A DNA stretch of 64,000 nt, from contig NZ_RXLZ01000008.1 in assembly GCF_003970865.1 (NCBI RefSeq), positions 1 to 64,000 of the forward strand, given 5' to 3'. The notes below the pieces were generated by a model. The model saw only the letters and a program-made list of their open reading frames with translations. It did not search any database and was not told where the DNA came from. Below, piece after piece: positions 8,247 to 19,677 of this stretch. Position 1 is the first letter of the stretch, and each line of letters begins with the position of its first letter. A program made the position numbers and the translations under genes. This DNA comes from Stenotrophomonas maltophilia (GTDB lineage Bacteria > Pseudomonadota > Gammaproteobacteria > Xanthomonadales > Xanthomonadaceae).

Positions 8247-8954
8247 ATGAACCTTCCCAACGACCACATCGTCAAGAGCTACGACGAAGAGCAGCAGCGC
8301 CTGGTGGCCGAAATCGTGCGCATGGGCGAGATGGCCGTCGCTCAGCTCGAAGCGGCGATGGACGTGATCGAGAAGCGCGACGAGAACGCCGCCCATCGCA
8401 TCATCGCCAACGACGAAGCGATCGATGCGCTTGAGCAGCAGATCAGCCACGACGTGATGCGCCTGGCGCTGCGTGGCCCGATGGCGCGCGACCTGCGCGA
8501 GATCCTGGCGGGCCTGCGCATCCCGGCCGACATCGAACGCATCGGCGACTATGCGGCCAACGTCGCCAAGCGTTCGATCGCGCTGGGCAAGGTGCCGCCG
8601 CTGCCGCAGATCCAGGGCCTGCGTGCGCTGGGCCGCCTGGCTGCGCAGCAGGTGCGCCGTGCCATTGCCGCCTACCGCGACAACGACGCCGATGCCGCGC
8701 TGGAACTGCGCGAGGACGATGCCCGCCTGGACGCGCAGTACACCGCGCTGTTCCGCGAGCTGCTGACCTACATGATGGAAGACCCGCGCAACATCACCCC
8801 GTGCACCCACCTGCTGTTCATGGCCAAGAACCTGGAGCGCGTGGGTGACCACGCCACCAACATCGCCGAGAACGTGTGGTTCCTGGTGCACGGCGAGCAG
8901 CCGCTGCCGCCGCGTGAAAAGCGCGACGAGACCTCCAGCACCGGCCAGCCCTGA
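8247..8954 (+). CDS. phoU: Phosphate signalling regulator PhoU
   Basis: 235-residue all-helical protein with two tandem PhoU repeats. Each repeat shows the conserved (D/N)xER(I/V)(G/A)D metal/phosphate-site motif: IPADIERIGDYAANVAKR and AKNLERVGDHATNIAENV. PhoU links Pst transport status to the PhoR kinase and keeps the Pho regulon off in high phosphate. It is the last gene of the operon and is followed by a terminator. No phoB or phoR is present in this window. Confidence 0.96.
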   Translation: MNLPNDHIVKSYDEEQQRLVAEIVRMGEMAVAQLEAAMDVIEKRDENAAHRIIANDEAIDALEQQISHDVMRLALRGPMARDLREILAGLRIPADIERIGDYAANVAKRSIALGKVPPLPQIQGLRALGRLAAQQVRRAIAAYRDNDADAALELREDDARLDAQYTALFRELLTYMMEDPRNITPCTHLLFMAKNLERVGDHATNIAENVWFLVHGEQPLPPREKRDETSSTGQP

Positions 8955-8988
8955 CGCTGCACTGCAACACCGGAGTTGACTCCAAGGT

Positions 8989-9023
8989 GGCCGCCGTCCT
9001 GGTGACAGCGGCCTTCTTTTTTT
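8989..9023 (+). terminator. Intrinsic terminator after phoU
   Basis: GGCCGC (8989-8994) pairs with GCGGCC (9008-9013) and is followed by TTCTTTTTTT. Confidence 0.7.
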
Positions 9024-9092
9024 GGGGTGTTCCACCCGCGTTGTGGGCGCCGGGCTTGCCCGGTGCGAACCTTCCGGATGCTTCTGTAACAA

Positions 9093-9112
9093 ACCTCACG
9101 AAAATTTGAGGT
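9093..9112. promoter_or_regulatory. Inverted repeat upstream of the bufferin operon
   Basis: ACCTCA-(8)-TGAGGT is a perfect 6-bp inverted repeat in an AT-rich patch about 100 bp before hvfA. It is a candidate operator or promoter element; the factor is unknown. Confidence 0.35.
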
Positions 9113-9213
9113 CTTGGCGAGGATTCGTTGAGTAGGATCGCTGCACCATCGATTCCACCGGCACCCCTGCCGGCCACCCGGGCACCCGCCCACACCACCC
9201 AGGAGCACCACCG

Positions 9214-11180
<1,967 letters not shown>

Positions 11181-11206
11181 CGCCCCCTTCCCCCGGAGAA
11201 CCACCG

Positions 11207-11728
11207 ATGAACCTCCCGACCCTGGCCGCCGCGCGCGGCCAGCTGGACCGTCTCGCCCCCTGGTTGGCCCCGCTCGGCCTGCGCCTGCTGCTGGCCTGGG
11301 AATACTTCGAATCCGGCCGCGAGAAACTGCACGGCCAGAACTGGTTCGCCGACCTGCAGGACGCCTTCCCCTTCCCGTTCGACCAGCTGCCGGCCACCCT
11401 GAACTGGCAGCTCGCCACCTGGTTCGAACTGATCGGCGCGGCCTGCCTGCTGGTTGGCTTCGGCACCCGGTTTGCCGCAGCCAGCCTGCTGGTGCTGACC
11501 GTTGTGGCCACCTATGCGGTGCATTGGCCGATGGAGTGGAACTCGCTGGCCGACCTCGCCATGGGCTATGCGATCACTGACCAGGGCTTCGGCAACTTCA
11601 AGCTGCCGGTGCTGTTCATGGCGATGCTGCTGCCGCTGATCTTCACCGGCGCCGGCAGGCTGAGCGTGGATGCATGGTTGGCGCGATGGTCTCCCTCGGC
11701 CACGCCTGCGCGGCCAGCAGTCCGGTAG
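11207..11728 (+). CDS. hvfD: DoxX-family membrane protein HvfD
   Basis: 173-residue inner-membrane protein with about four transmembrane segments and the DoxX signatures [18 protein letters not shown] and [19 protein letters not shown]. DoxX proteins commonly close bufferin operons; their exact job is unsettled, with redox or metal-linked membrane functions proposed. The ATG is preceded by CGGAGA. Its TAG stop codon is the last three bases of the GTAG of the SMAG repeat that follows. No terminator of standard form is visible besides that palindrome. Confidence 0.8.
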   Translation: MNLPTLAAARGQLDRLAPWLAPLGLRLLLAWEYFESGREKLHGQNWFADLQDAFPFPFDQLPATLNWQLATWFELIGAACLLVGFGTRFAAASLLVLTVVATYAVHWPMEWNSLADLAMGYAITDQGFGNFKLPVLFMAMLLPLIFTGAGRLSVDAWLARWSPSATPARPAVR

Positions 11729-11776
11729 ATGCCGACCTTGGTCGGCGCGTCGTGTGCCAACCAAGGTTGGCACCTA
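11725..11776. repeat. SMAG-type dimer overlapping the hvfD stop
   Basis: GTAG with the hairpin GCCGACC-ttg-GTCGGC is followed by GTGCCAACC-AA-GGTTGGCAC and CTAC, two inverted halves. The TAG of the first GTAG is the hvfD stop. Confidence 0.75.
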
Positions 11777-11807
11777 CCGGAATCCTGAGCATGCGGTGCG
11801 CCGGTGG

Positions 11808-11827
11808 GTGTCGACCTTGGTCGACAC
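11808..11827. repeat. SMAG-like palindrome
   Basis: GTGTCGACC-TT-GGTCGACAC, a perfect 9-bp inverted repeat between hvfD and rnt. Confidence 0.65.
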
Positions 11828-11888
11828 GCTCCTGCACAGGGAACCCGTGCGCCACAGGCTGGCCGGGCGCTCAGGGTCGCTCTGCTAG

Positions 11889-12548
<660 letters not shown>

Positions 12549-12596
12549 AGCGGCCAACGGCGGAGCCCCTCGTGGCGTGAAGCGAATCATCAGTTG

Positions 12597-12700
12597 GGCC
12601 GGACGGGTGGACTGCGCAGGGGACGCTGCAAGTACGTCCATGTAAGCTCGGTCGCCGCATCCATGCGGCTCACGCCTCTGCGCAGCCCACCCGTCCGGCC
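12597..12700. repeat. Three-hairpin palindromic element B
   Basis: Outer arms of 23 bp (12597-12619 and 12678-12700) match at 22 positions. Inside lie GGACG/CGTCC (12621-12639) and GCCGCAT-CC-ATGCGGC (12654-12669). It has the same layout as the element at 3901-3988, including a CAT-CC-ATG apex, but different arm sequences. Confidence 0.75.
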
Positions 12701-12811
12701 ACGGACACGTTGCTGGGCGCCACGGAAAGATCAGAAAAGCAGGAGCAACAGCGGGTCGCTGCGCTTGTTGGGGGCTGCCGACGACCTCTGTGGTGGGTCA
12801 CTTCTTTGGTG

Positions 12812-12834
12812 GGTGCCGACCATTGGTCGGCACC
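12812..12834. repeat. SMAG-like palindrome
   Basis: GGTGCCGACC-ATT-GGTCGGCACC, a perfect 10-bp inverted repeat. Confidence 0.65.
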
Positions 12835-12855
12835 GCCGGTTGGTACGGCACTCCA

Positions 12856-12878
12856 GTAGATCCACGCCATGCGTGGAT
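12856..12878. repeat. SMAG-type monomer
   Basis: GTAG followed by ATCCACGC-CAT-GCGTGGAT, directly downstream of the diguanylate cyclase stop. The 334-bp rnt-cyclase gap otherwise holds only palindromes. Confidence 0.7.
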
Positions 12879-12882
12879 GCGA

Positions 12883-15800
12883 TCAACCGATGCTCGTGCG
12901 GTCGCGGCCGTCGCTCTTGGCGCGGTACAGCGCGCGGTCGGCACGCTGGTACAGCAGCGCCGGGGTGCGGTCGTCGGCATCCAGCTCCACCAGCCCCGCA
13001 CTGAAGGTCACACGCAGGCCGTCCACACCGGCCCAGTCGGGGTGGTCATGGAACAGGCCACGCAGGCGCGCGCACAACTGTGCGGCTTCCTCCAGGCGGG
13101 TGTCGTTGAGCAGCAGCGCGAACTCTTCGCCACCGGTCCGCGCCGGCAGGTCCGAATCGCGGCTGGCGGCGGCGATCAACCGCGCCACCTGCACCAGCAC
13201 GGCATCACCGATGCTGTGGCTGTGGCGGTCGTTGACGTCCTTGAAGTGGTCGATGTCCAGCACCACCAGGCACAGCGGATGACCACTGCGCTGCGAACGC
13301 GCGAAGTCGCGGGCCAGGGTTTCATCGAAGGCACGGCGGTTGGCCAGGCCGGTCAGCGCATCCTCGCGGGCCTGCCGTTCGAAGGCCTCGGCCTGGCGTG
13401 CCAGGCGCTCGGCCAGTTCGGTCTTTTCCTGGTTCAGCGCCTGCAGATGCACGGTCTTGGCCTGCAGGTCAAAGGTGGCTTCATCCACCCGCCGTGCCAG
13501 GCGCAGGTTGCTGGCCTTCAGCTGCTGCAGCAGCAGCCGGTAAAGCGCCACCAGCCCGGCCAGCAGCAACAGCCCACCCAGCACCTGCACGCTGCGCCGC
13601 TGCCACCAGAACGGCTCCACGGTGAAGCTCCATACCGCTTCCTGCTGGCCCCAGCTGCCACTCGGATGGGCAGCGGCCACGTGCAGGGTGTAGTCGCCCG
13701 GCGGCAGGCCGACGAACTCCACGCTGCGCTGCGGGCCGCGTTCGACCCACCCCGCATCCAGGCCGTCCAGCCGCGTGCGGTAGCGGATCCGGTCGGACAT
13801 CAGGTAGCTCAGGCCGACATAGCTCACCGTCAAGCGGCGGCCGCCGGGAATGTAGTTGCGGTCCGGGCCTTCCCAATGCACCGGTGCGCCATCCACCTGC
13901 ACGCTTTCAATCGCTGCCGGTGGTGAAAGACGCTCGCGGAAACGCTGCAGGCGTTGCGGATCGACGGTGCTGAGGCCTCCGGCGGTGACCACCCAGAACG
14001 TGCCGTCCTGGCGCAGGATCGCCGATGGCCCGGAGCTGCCGTTGGCCTGCGCGTTGGCCATGCCGTCGATCTCGTTGTAGCGCTCCACCACCACCCGCGG
14101 TGCGCGGCCATCGGCCACCGCGTTGAGGGTGGCCATGTCGGTGCGCAGCACACCGCGATTGCTGCTGATCCACACATTGCCAAGGCGATCCGGCACCAGT
14201 TGGAACACCGCATCCACCGGCATGCCCTGCTCCAGCCCCACCCGCGCCAGCGTGCCGTTCCGCCAGCGGTACAGGCCGCGGTCGCTGCTGATCCACATCG
14301 CGTCGCCCAGCTGGTGGAAGCCGAACACACTGCGGCCGCCGCCCAGCGGCGCGAGGTCGATCGATTGCACGTGGTCGCCACGCAGTACGCGGATTCCCTC
14401 GATGGTGCCGATCCACAGGTTGCCCTGATGATCGTGCTCGAGCGCGGTGATCAGGCCACTGGGCATGCCCACCATCTTTGATACCTGCACGCGGTCGCCA
14501 TCGATGCGGACGACGCCCTTCTGCGTACCGGCCCAGACCACGCCCTGCGGGTCCACGCTGATCGCGCGGATGTTGCCGCCCGGCATGCCATCGGCGGCGG
14601 CATAGTTGTGCCGCAGCCGGCCGTCGCGGCCAAGACGGTAGACGCCATCGCCGAACGTTCCAACCCACAGGTCACCGTCCGGGCCCTGTGCCAGGCTGAG
14701 CACCGAAGGTGCCTTGCCGCCGCGATTGTGCAGCGGCATCGCGCGGAAGCGGCCATCGGCGGTCTGCAGGTCGAGGCCGCTGGCACTGCCGACCCACAGC
14801 TGGCGGTCGCGGTCCTCGAACACGGTGCGCACATAGTCGCCACTGAGGCCATCGCGCTCGGTGTAGCTGCTGAACAGCGTTTCGCGCAGGCGGTACAGGC
14901 CACCGTTGGCGCCGACCCAGATGCTGCCCTCGGCATCCTCGCGCAGGCTGACCACGCGTCCCCCCGGCAGGTTCAGGCCCGCCGGCAGCCGCTCCAGGCC
15001 ATGTGCGGAGATCCGCAGCAGGCCCTGGTTCTCGGTGCCCAGCCACAGGTCACCGTGGCGGTCCTGCAGCATCGAGGTCAGGTGCAGCTGCCCCGGCAGG
15101 CGGTGCATCAGCACCAGCTGATCATCGTCCACCCGGTACAGGCGCTCGCCGGCGACGATCCACAGCGCGCCGTCCGGAGCGCGGTACGGCCACGACAGGC
15201 CGCTGCCGGCACCCAGTCCCCACGCCGCGGGTGCCCGCTTGAGCACGCCGTCGTTGTCGCGCAGCACCAGCCCGTCCAGCGTGCCGGCCCAGACCCGGTC
15301 CTGCGCATCGACCACCAGCTTGGTGAAGCTCATCGCCATCGGCAGATCGGCGGCCGGGGCCTGGTAGACGATGCCGGTGTCCGGCGCCAGATAGCCGATG
15401 CCCTTGCCTTCATACAGCAGCCACAGGCGGCCCTGGCTGTCCATCTGCATGGACTGGATCAGTACCTGCGGGGTATCGGCCTGGTGCTCCCAGACACGCC
15501 ACTGGCCGTCGTTGCCGCGGTGGCTGACGTTGCCGCGCGAATCACTGATCCACAATCCGCCCTGGCGGTCGACGAACAGCGCGCCGATGCCGTTGTCGCG
15601 CAGCCCCGGGCGGGTGCTGCGGTCGAACACGGTGAAATCGAGGCCGTTGTATCGCACCAGGCCTTCCCAGGTGGCGAACCACAGGTGGCCTTCGGGGGTC
15701 TGCGCGATATCGCGCAGCGAGTTGTGTGGCAGGCCGTTGCGCGACGTCCATACATCGATGGCGTAGTCGCGCAGTGGCGGTGCCCCCTCCTGCGCTGCCA

Positions 15801-15909
15801 CCGGCAGTGCGAGGGCCAGCAGCAGCCACAGCAGGCCCTGCCGCAGCCATCGACCGATACCTGATCCGCAGCGCTCCGCCCAGCGCCCGATGTCCCCCTG
15901 TCCGGCCAT
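12883..15909 (-). CDS. Periplasmic propeller sensor diguanylate cyclase (Reg_prop / Y_Y_Y / GGDEF)
   Basis: Predicted membrane sensor making cyclic-di-GMP, 1008 residues from the ATG at 15909. Order: signal anchor (GLLWLLLALALPVAA); a large periplasmic two-component-regulator propeller with repeats such as DNGIGALFVDRQGGLWISDSRG and GHLWFATWEGLVRYNG; a Y_Y_Y domain (PPGDYTLHVAA); one transmembrane helix (VQVLGGLLLLAGLVALYRLL); a coiled coil; and a C-terminal GGDEF domain. The catalytic motif is GGEEF, and an RxxD inhibitory site (RDSD) sits five residues before it, so an active, feedback-inhibited cyclase is expected. The frame stays open upstream to 16059 and the chosen ATG has no strong ribosome-binding site, so the start is uncertain. 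Confidence 0.88.
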   Translation of the reverse strand: MAGQGDIGRWAERCGSGIGRWLRQGLLWLLLALALPVAAQEGAPPLRDYAIDVWTSRNGLPHNSLRDIAQTPEGHLWFATWEGLVRYNGLDFTVFDRSTRPGLRDNGIGALFVDRQGGLWISDSRGNVSHRGNDGQWRVWEHQADTPQVLIQSMQMDSQGRLWLLYEGKGIGYLAPDTGIVYQAPAADLPMAMSFTKLVVDAQDRVWAGTLDGLVLRDNDGVLKRAPAAWGLGAGSGLSWPYRAPDGALWIVAGERLYRVDDDQLVLMHRLPGQLHLTSMLQDRHGDLWLGTENQGLLRISAHGLERLPAGLNLPGGRVVSLREDAEGSIWVGANGGLYRLRETLFSSYTERDGLSGDYVRTVFEDRDRQLWVGSASGLDLQTADGRFRAMPLHNRGGKAPSVLSLAQGPDGDLWVGTFGDGVYRLGRDGRLRHNYAAADGMPGGNIRAISVDPQGVVWAGTQKGVVRIDGDRVQVSKMVGMPSGLITALEHDHQGNLWIGTIEGIRVLRGDHVQSIDLAPLGGGRSVFGFHQLGDAMWISSDRGLYRWRNGTLARVGLEQGMPVDAVFQLVPDRLGNVWISSNRGVLRTDMATLNAVADGRAPRVVVERYNEIDGMANAQANGSSGPSAILRQDGTFWVVTAGGLSTVDPQRLQRFRERLSPPAAIESVQVDGAPVHWEGPDRNYIPGGRRLTVSYVGLSYLMSDRIRYRTRLDGLDAGWVERGPQRSVEFVGLPPGDYTLHVAAAHPSGSWGQQEAVWSFTVEPFWWQRRSVQVLGGLLLLAGLVALYRLLLQQLKASNLRLARRVDEATFDLQAKTVHLQALNQEKTELAERLARQAEAFERQAREDALTGLANRRAFDETLARDFARSQRSGHPLCLVVLDIDHFKDVNDRHSHSIGDAVLVQVARLIAAASRDSDLPARTGGEEFALLLNDTRLEEAAQLCARLRGLFHDHPDWAGVDGLRVTFSAGLVELDADDRTPALLYQRADRALYRAKSDGRDRTSIG

Positions 15910-16086
15910 CAGTGCAGCGGCGGCGGCCAGGCAGGGCTGCCGGGCCTGGCAGCATGCGGGAACTGCCGGGCAGCGCGGAATGGCATGCCGGCGGGAACGG
16001 GCTGGTTCATCGGGGGGGAACTGGGAAGATGCGCAGATGATAGGCCAAACCCGGCCCACGGCGTCACCATCGGCAACCGCGAAGGC

Positions 16087-17496
16087 TCAGCCCGCGCGCC
16101 CCGGCGGCGTCACCTGTGCACTGGCCGGCCACTGCACCACGGCCTCCAGCCCACCTTCGGCGCGGTTGCGCAGCCACAGCCGCGCCCCATCCTTCTCGGC
16201 CAGGGCGCGGGCGATGGTCAAGCCCAGCCCGGCGCCGCCGGTTTCGCGCGAACGCGAGGTCTCCACCCGCACGAACGGGTCGAACACGGCTTCCAGCTGA
16301 TCCTCGGCCAGGCCGGGGCCGTCGTCGGCCACCACTACAGTGATCGCACCGCCACTGCGCTCGACCCGTACCCGCACCCGGTAGGCATACATCACCGCGT
16401 TGTCCACCAGGTTGGAAAACAGGCGGTGCATGGCCAGCGGACGCAGCATCAACACCGCTCCGCTGCCACCTTCGAAGACGACATCACCGCCACCCTCGGC
16501 CGTGTCCTCAACGATGCTTTCCAGCAGCGAATCCAGGTCCAGTGCGGCACGCTGCTCGGCGCTCTCGGCACTGCGCGCCAGCTCCAGGCCTTCGCGCACC
16601 AATGCCTGCATCGCGGCCAGATCGCCAATCAGGCGCTCGCGCAGCACCTCGTCGCTGACGTTCTCCAGGCGCAGGCGCAGGCGGGTCAGCGGGGTCTGCA
16701 GGTCATGGGTGATCGCCGCCAGCATCTGCGTGCGCTCGGCCAGGTGCCGCTGCAGGCGGTGCTGCATGGCGTTGAAGGCTTCGGCGGCACGCTGCACTTC
16801 ACGCGGGCCGCGCAGCGGCAGGGGATCGCGCTGCAGGTCATCGCCCAGGTCTTCGGCGGCGGCGGCCAGCTCCTGCAACGGGGCGCTGGCGATGCGCGCG
16901 ACGATGTAGGCCAGCACCGCGATCGCCAGCACCAGCAGGGTCAGGAACCACGGGTCAACGGCGAGGATGCCGTTGTGCGCCACTGCCGGCGAATCCAGCG
17001 CCAGCTTCAGCAACGTGCCGTCGTTGAGGGTCACGTCGACCGCACGGCACTTGGGCGGGATGAACGCCGGATCACGCTCGCGCGGGCGCTTGCGATGCCC
17101 GGGCGGCGGCGGCGGCAGCAGATCCTGCAGCTTGGGAATGCAGGAGCGGAACGAAGCGAAGTGCACATGCGCGCGTGCGACCGGGCCGGGCCGGTCATCG
17201 AGCACTTCCATCAACGCGGTATCGGCCCGCCCCAGGCGCGCACCCGGTTGCAGCGCGCGGACGCTCGGCCCACCGATTTCGAGCAGGCGCTCACGCAGTT
17301 CGGGATTGCCGTCGAGCAGGTTGACGTAGCCCTGCAGGCGGTCGGCGATGCGGTTCAGGTTCTGCCGCTCGAACTCCTGCTGGCGCTTGGAGGTGGCCAG
17401 CATGGTCGCGCCGATCGCGGCCACGCTCATGCCCAGCAGCAGGATCACGAACAACCGCCCGACCATCGAGGACAGGAAATGGCGCAGGCGCTTCAT
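16087..17496 (-). CDS. macS: Sensor histidine kinase MacS
   Basis: 469-residue EnvZ-like membrane kinase. Transmembrane helix 1 (VGRLFVILLLGMSVAAIGATML), a periplasmic domain of about 150 residues with a Pro run and Arg/Lys-rich stretch, transmembrane helix 2 (FLTLLVLAIAVLAYIVARI), HAMP, the H-box AAITHDLQTPLTRLRLR with phospho-acceptor His, and ATPase boxes N (LFSNLVDNAVMYA), G1 (VADDGPGL) and G2 (GGAGLGLTIAR). It lies six bases after macR in the same direction, so they form a two-component pair. The pair is divergent from macABC, as in S. maltophilia; whether it controls the pump there is inferred from position. Confidence 0.85.
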   Translation of the reverse strand: MKRLRHFLSSMVGRLFVILLLGMSVAAIGATMLATSKRQQEFERQNLNRIADRLQGYVNLLDGNPELRERLLEIGGPSVRALQPGARLGRADTALMEVLDDRPGPVARAHVHFASFRSCIPKLQDLLPPPPPGHRKRPRERDPAFIPPKCRAVDVTLNDGTLLKLALDSPAVAHNGILAVDPWFLTLLVLAIAVLAYIVARIASAPLQELAAAAEDLGDDLQRDPLPLRGPREVQRAAEAFNAMQHRLQRHLAERTQMLAAITHDLQTPLTRLRLRLENVSDEVLRERLIGDLAAMQALVREGLELARSAESAEQRAALDLDSLLESIVEDTAEGGGDVVFEGGSGAVLMLRPLAMHRLFSNLVDNAVMYAYRVRVRVERSGGAITVVVADDGPGLAEDQLEAVFDPFVRVETSRSRETGGAGLGLTIARALAEKDGARLWLRNRAEGGLEAVVQWPASAQVTPPGRAG

Positions 17497-17502
17497 CGTG
17501 GC

Positions 17503-18231
17503 TTATTCCAGGTTCACCGAGGAGGCCAGTACATAGCCTTCGTTGCGGACGGTCTTGATCAGTCCGTCCGGGCCACCATCGTCGCCCAGCTTGTTGCGCA
17601 GCCGGCTGACCTGCAGATCGATGGCGCGGTCCTGTGCCTCGTAGTTGCGGCCGCTGCTGAGCGCGACCAGCTGCTCGCGCGACAGCACCTTGTTGGCATG
17701 GGCGATGAACACCCGCAGCAGGCGGAACTCGGCGCCGGACAGCACCACCACGCGGTCGTCCGGGTCCACCAGGTGGCGATGTTCCAGATCGAACACCCAG
17801 CGCGAGAAGCGCGCACGGCGCACCGCCAGCGGCTCCAGGTTGGCTGGCAGCGCCTCGGTCCGGCGCAATACATTGCGGATGCGCGCCAGCAGCTCGCGCG
17901 GTTCGAACGGCTTGGCCAGGTAGTCGTCAGCGCCCATTTCCAGGCCCAGCACGCGGTCGATCGGCTCGGCACGCGCGGTCAGCATGATCACCGGCGTGTT
18001 CGAGCGCGCGCGCAGGTCGCGGCACAGGGTCAGGCCATCCTCGCGCGGCAGGTTGAGGTCGAGCACGATCAGGTCCACGTGCTCGCGGTCCAGCAACTGG
18101 CGCATGGCGGTGCCATCGGCGGCCGTGCTCACCTGGTAGCCGGCGCGGCCAAGCTGTTCGGCCAGCAGGGTGCGGATGTCGTTGTCGTCGTCGACGATCA
18201 GCAGTCGATGCATCGTGTTTTCAGTCTCCAT
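17503..18231 (-). CDS. macR: OmpR-family response regulator MacR
   Basis: About 242 residues: N-terminal receiver domain with acidic pocket (LLIVDDDND), phospho-acceptor Asp in LIVLDLNLPREDG, Thr and Lys in MLTARAE and YLAKPFEPREL; C-terminal winged helix of the OmpR/PhoB type (LSGAEFRLLRVFIAHANKVLSREQLVAL, ...RAIDLQVSRLRNKLG). Two starts are possible, ATG at 18231 or 18213 (MHRLLIVDDD); the first is annotated. A 23-bp near-palindrome about 55 bp upstream could be its operator in the shared macR/macA promoter region. Confidence 0.87.
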   Translation of the reverse strand: METENTMHRLLIVDDDNDIRTLLAEQLGRAGYQVSTAADGTAMRQLLDREHVDLIVLDLNLPREDGLTLCRDLRARSNTPVIMLTARAEPIDRVLGLEMGADDYLAKPFEPRELLARIRNVLRRTEALPANLEPLAVRRARFSRWVFDLEHRHLVDPDDRVVVLSGAEFRLLRVFIAHANKVLSREQLVALSSGRNYEAQDRAIDLQVSRLRNKLGDDGGPDGLIKTVRNEGYVLASSVNLE

Positions 18232-18286
18232 GTCGCGATCATCCCGTGTCGGCAGCTGAACCGCATCCGGGGCAATGCGTACCAGT

Positions 18287-18309
18287 GTATCCACCCATGG
18301 GTGGGATAC
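18287..18309. promoter_or_regulatory. Near-palindrome in the macR-macA divergent promoter region
   Basis: GTATCCACCCAT-GGGTGGGATAC is symmetric apart from one extra G and is centred in the 204-bp divergent gap. It is a candidate operator for MacR or another regulator of the efflux genes. Confidence 0.4.
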
Positions 18310-18435
18310 CTGTGGTTACGCGTATTCACCGACAGTGTTACATAGAGACATACCCCGAGGATTGAGCCGCCCATCGCCCGGTCTTCACAATGCCCACCAA
18401 CGCCGCCCCTGCGGCCCCGAGAGTGAAGCCACGAC

Positions 18436-19677
18436 GTGACGTTCCGCCTGCTGCCCGCGACCCGCCGGGGTCGCCTGATACTGATCGCCCTGCTTGCCCT
18501 TGCCGTCGCCGCAGCCGCCTGGTGGCTGCTGCGCAAGCCCACCGCCCCGGCGGTGGCGACCACGCCCGTCAGCCGTGGTGACATCGAGCAGACGGTGGAG
18601 GCCACCGGCGTGATCGACGCCTACAAGCTGGTCAGCGTCGGCGCCCAGGCCTCGGGCCAGATCAAGTCGCTGAAGGTACAGCTGGGCGACACCGTGAAGG
18701 AAGGCGACCTGATTGCCGAGATCGATGCCACCACCCAGCAGAACCAGGTGCTCAACGCGCAGGCCTCGCTGGACCAGGTCACCGCCCAGCGCGCCGTGCA
18801 GCAGGCCACCCTGCGCCAGGCCGAACTGGAGTTCGCGCGCCAGCAGCAGATGCTGGCCGCCGAGGCCACCTCGCGCCAGGAATACGATGCCGCCGAGGCG
18901 CAGCTGAAGACCGCCCGCGCCCAGCTGCAGTCCTACGAGGCGCAGATCAAGGGCCGCGAAACCGAGCTGGGCACCGCCCGCGCCAACCTGGCCTACACCC
19001 GCATCACCGCGCCGATGGACGGCACCGTGGTGGCGGTGGTGGCCGAGGAAGGCCGCACCGTGAACGCCAACCAGACCGCGCCGACCATCGTCATGCTGGC
19101 GCGGCTGGACGTGGTCACGGTCAATGCCGAGATCTCCGAGGCCGACGTGGTCAAGATCAAGGCCGGCATGCCGGTGTACTTCACCACCCTGGGTGACCCG
19201 GACCGCAAGTACCACGCCACGCTGCGCCAGATCAATCCGGCGCCGGCCTCGATCGCCAACGAGAATTCGTCCAGCTCCAGCAGCTCCTCCAGTTCCAGCT
19301 CCAGCAGCGCGGTCTATTACAACGCGCTGTTCGACGTGGAGAACCCGGACGGCACGCTGCGCATCGACATGACCGCGCAGGTCTCGGTGCTGCTCAAGCA
19401 GGCAAAGGGCGCGCTGATGGTGCCGGCGGTGGCACTGGGACCGAAGCGCCGTGGCGACGAGCGCATGGTGCGGGTGCTGGACGGCAATGGCCAGCCGCAG
19501 CCGCGCAAGGTCACCGTGGGCATCAACAACGGCGCCTCGGCCGAGATCCTGTCCGGGTTGAAGGAAGGCGAGCGCGTGGTGGTGGGCGAAGCTGGTGCGG
19601 CCGGTGCCAGCGCCGGCGGCGGCAACCGCGGCGGCATGCAGATGCGGGTCGGCGGCCCGGGCATGGGGCGCCGATGA
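18436..19677 (+). CDS. macA: MacA periplasmic adaptor of the MacABC efflux pump
   Basis: 413-residue membrane-fusion protein. One N-terminal membrane anchor ([19 protein letters not shown]), a biotinyl/lipoyl domain ([22 protein letters not shown]), an alpha-helical hairpin (residues ~100-175, [20 protein letters not shown]...), beta-barrel and membrane-proximal domains. It couples MacB to an outer-membrane channel. An uninterrupted run of 14 serines (19267-19308) sits in the loop between the barrel and proximal domains; the codons mix TCG, TCC, AGC and AGT. The start is a GTG at 18436. Its ATGA overlaps macB. In S. maltophilia MacABC contributes to drug, oxidative and envelope stress tolerance. 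Confidence 0.92.
   Translation: MTFRLLPATRRGRLILIALLALAVAAAAWWLLRKPTAPAVATTPVSRGDIEQTVEATGVIDAYKLVSVGAQASGQIKSLKVQLGDTVKEGDLIAEIDATTQQNQVLNAQASLDQVTAQRAVQQATLRQAELEFARQQQMLAAEATSRQEYDAAEAQLKTARAQLQSYEAQIKGRETELGTARANLAYTRITAPMDGTVVAVVAEEGRTVNANQTAPTIVMLARLDVVTVNAEISEADVVKIKAGMPVYFTTLGDPDRKYHATLRQINPAPASIANENSSSSSSSSSSSSSSAVYYNALFDVENPDGTLRIDMTAQVSVLLKQAKGALMVPAVALGPKRRGDERMVRVLDGNGQPQPRKVTVGINNGASAEILSGLKEGERVVVGEAGAAGASAGGGNRGGMQMRVGGPGMGRR

Noticed and set aside
12812-12878. Palindromes near the cyclase gene as specific operators
   Set aside because: They match the GTAG-type repeats seen all through the window, so a gene-specific regulatory role is not supported.
15985-18345. A long open frame antisense to macS and macR
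   Set aside because: Shadow of two well-supported genes; its translation is His/Gln/Ala-rich low-complexity typical of reverse-frame artefacts.
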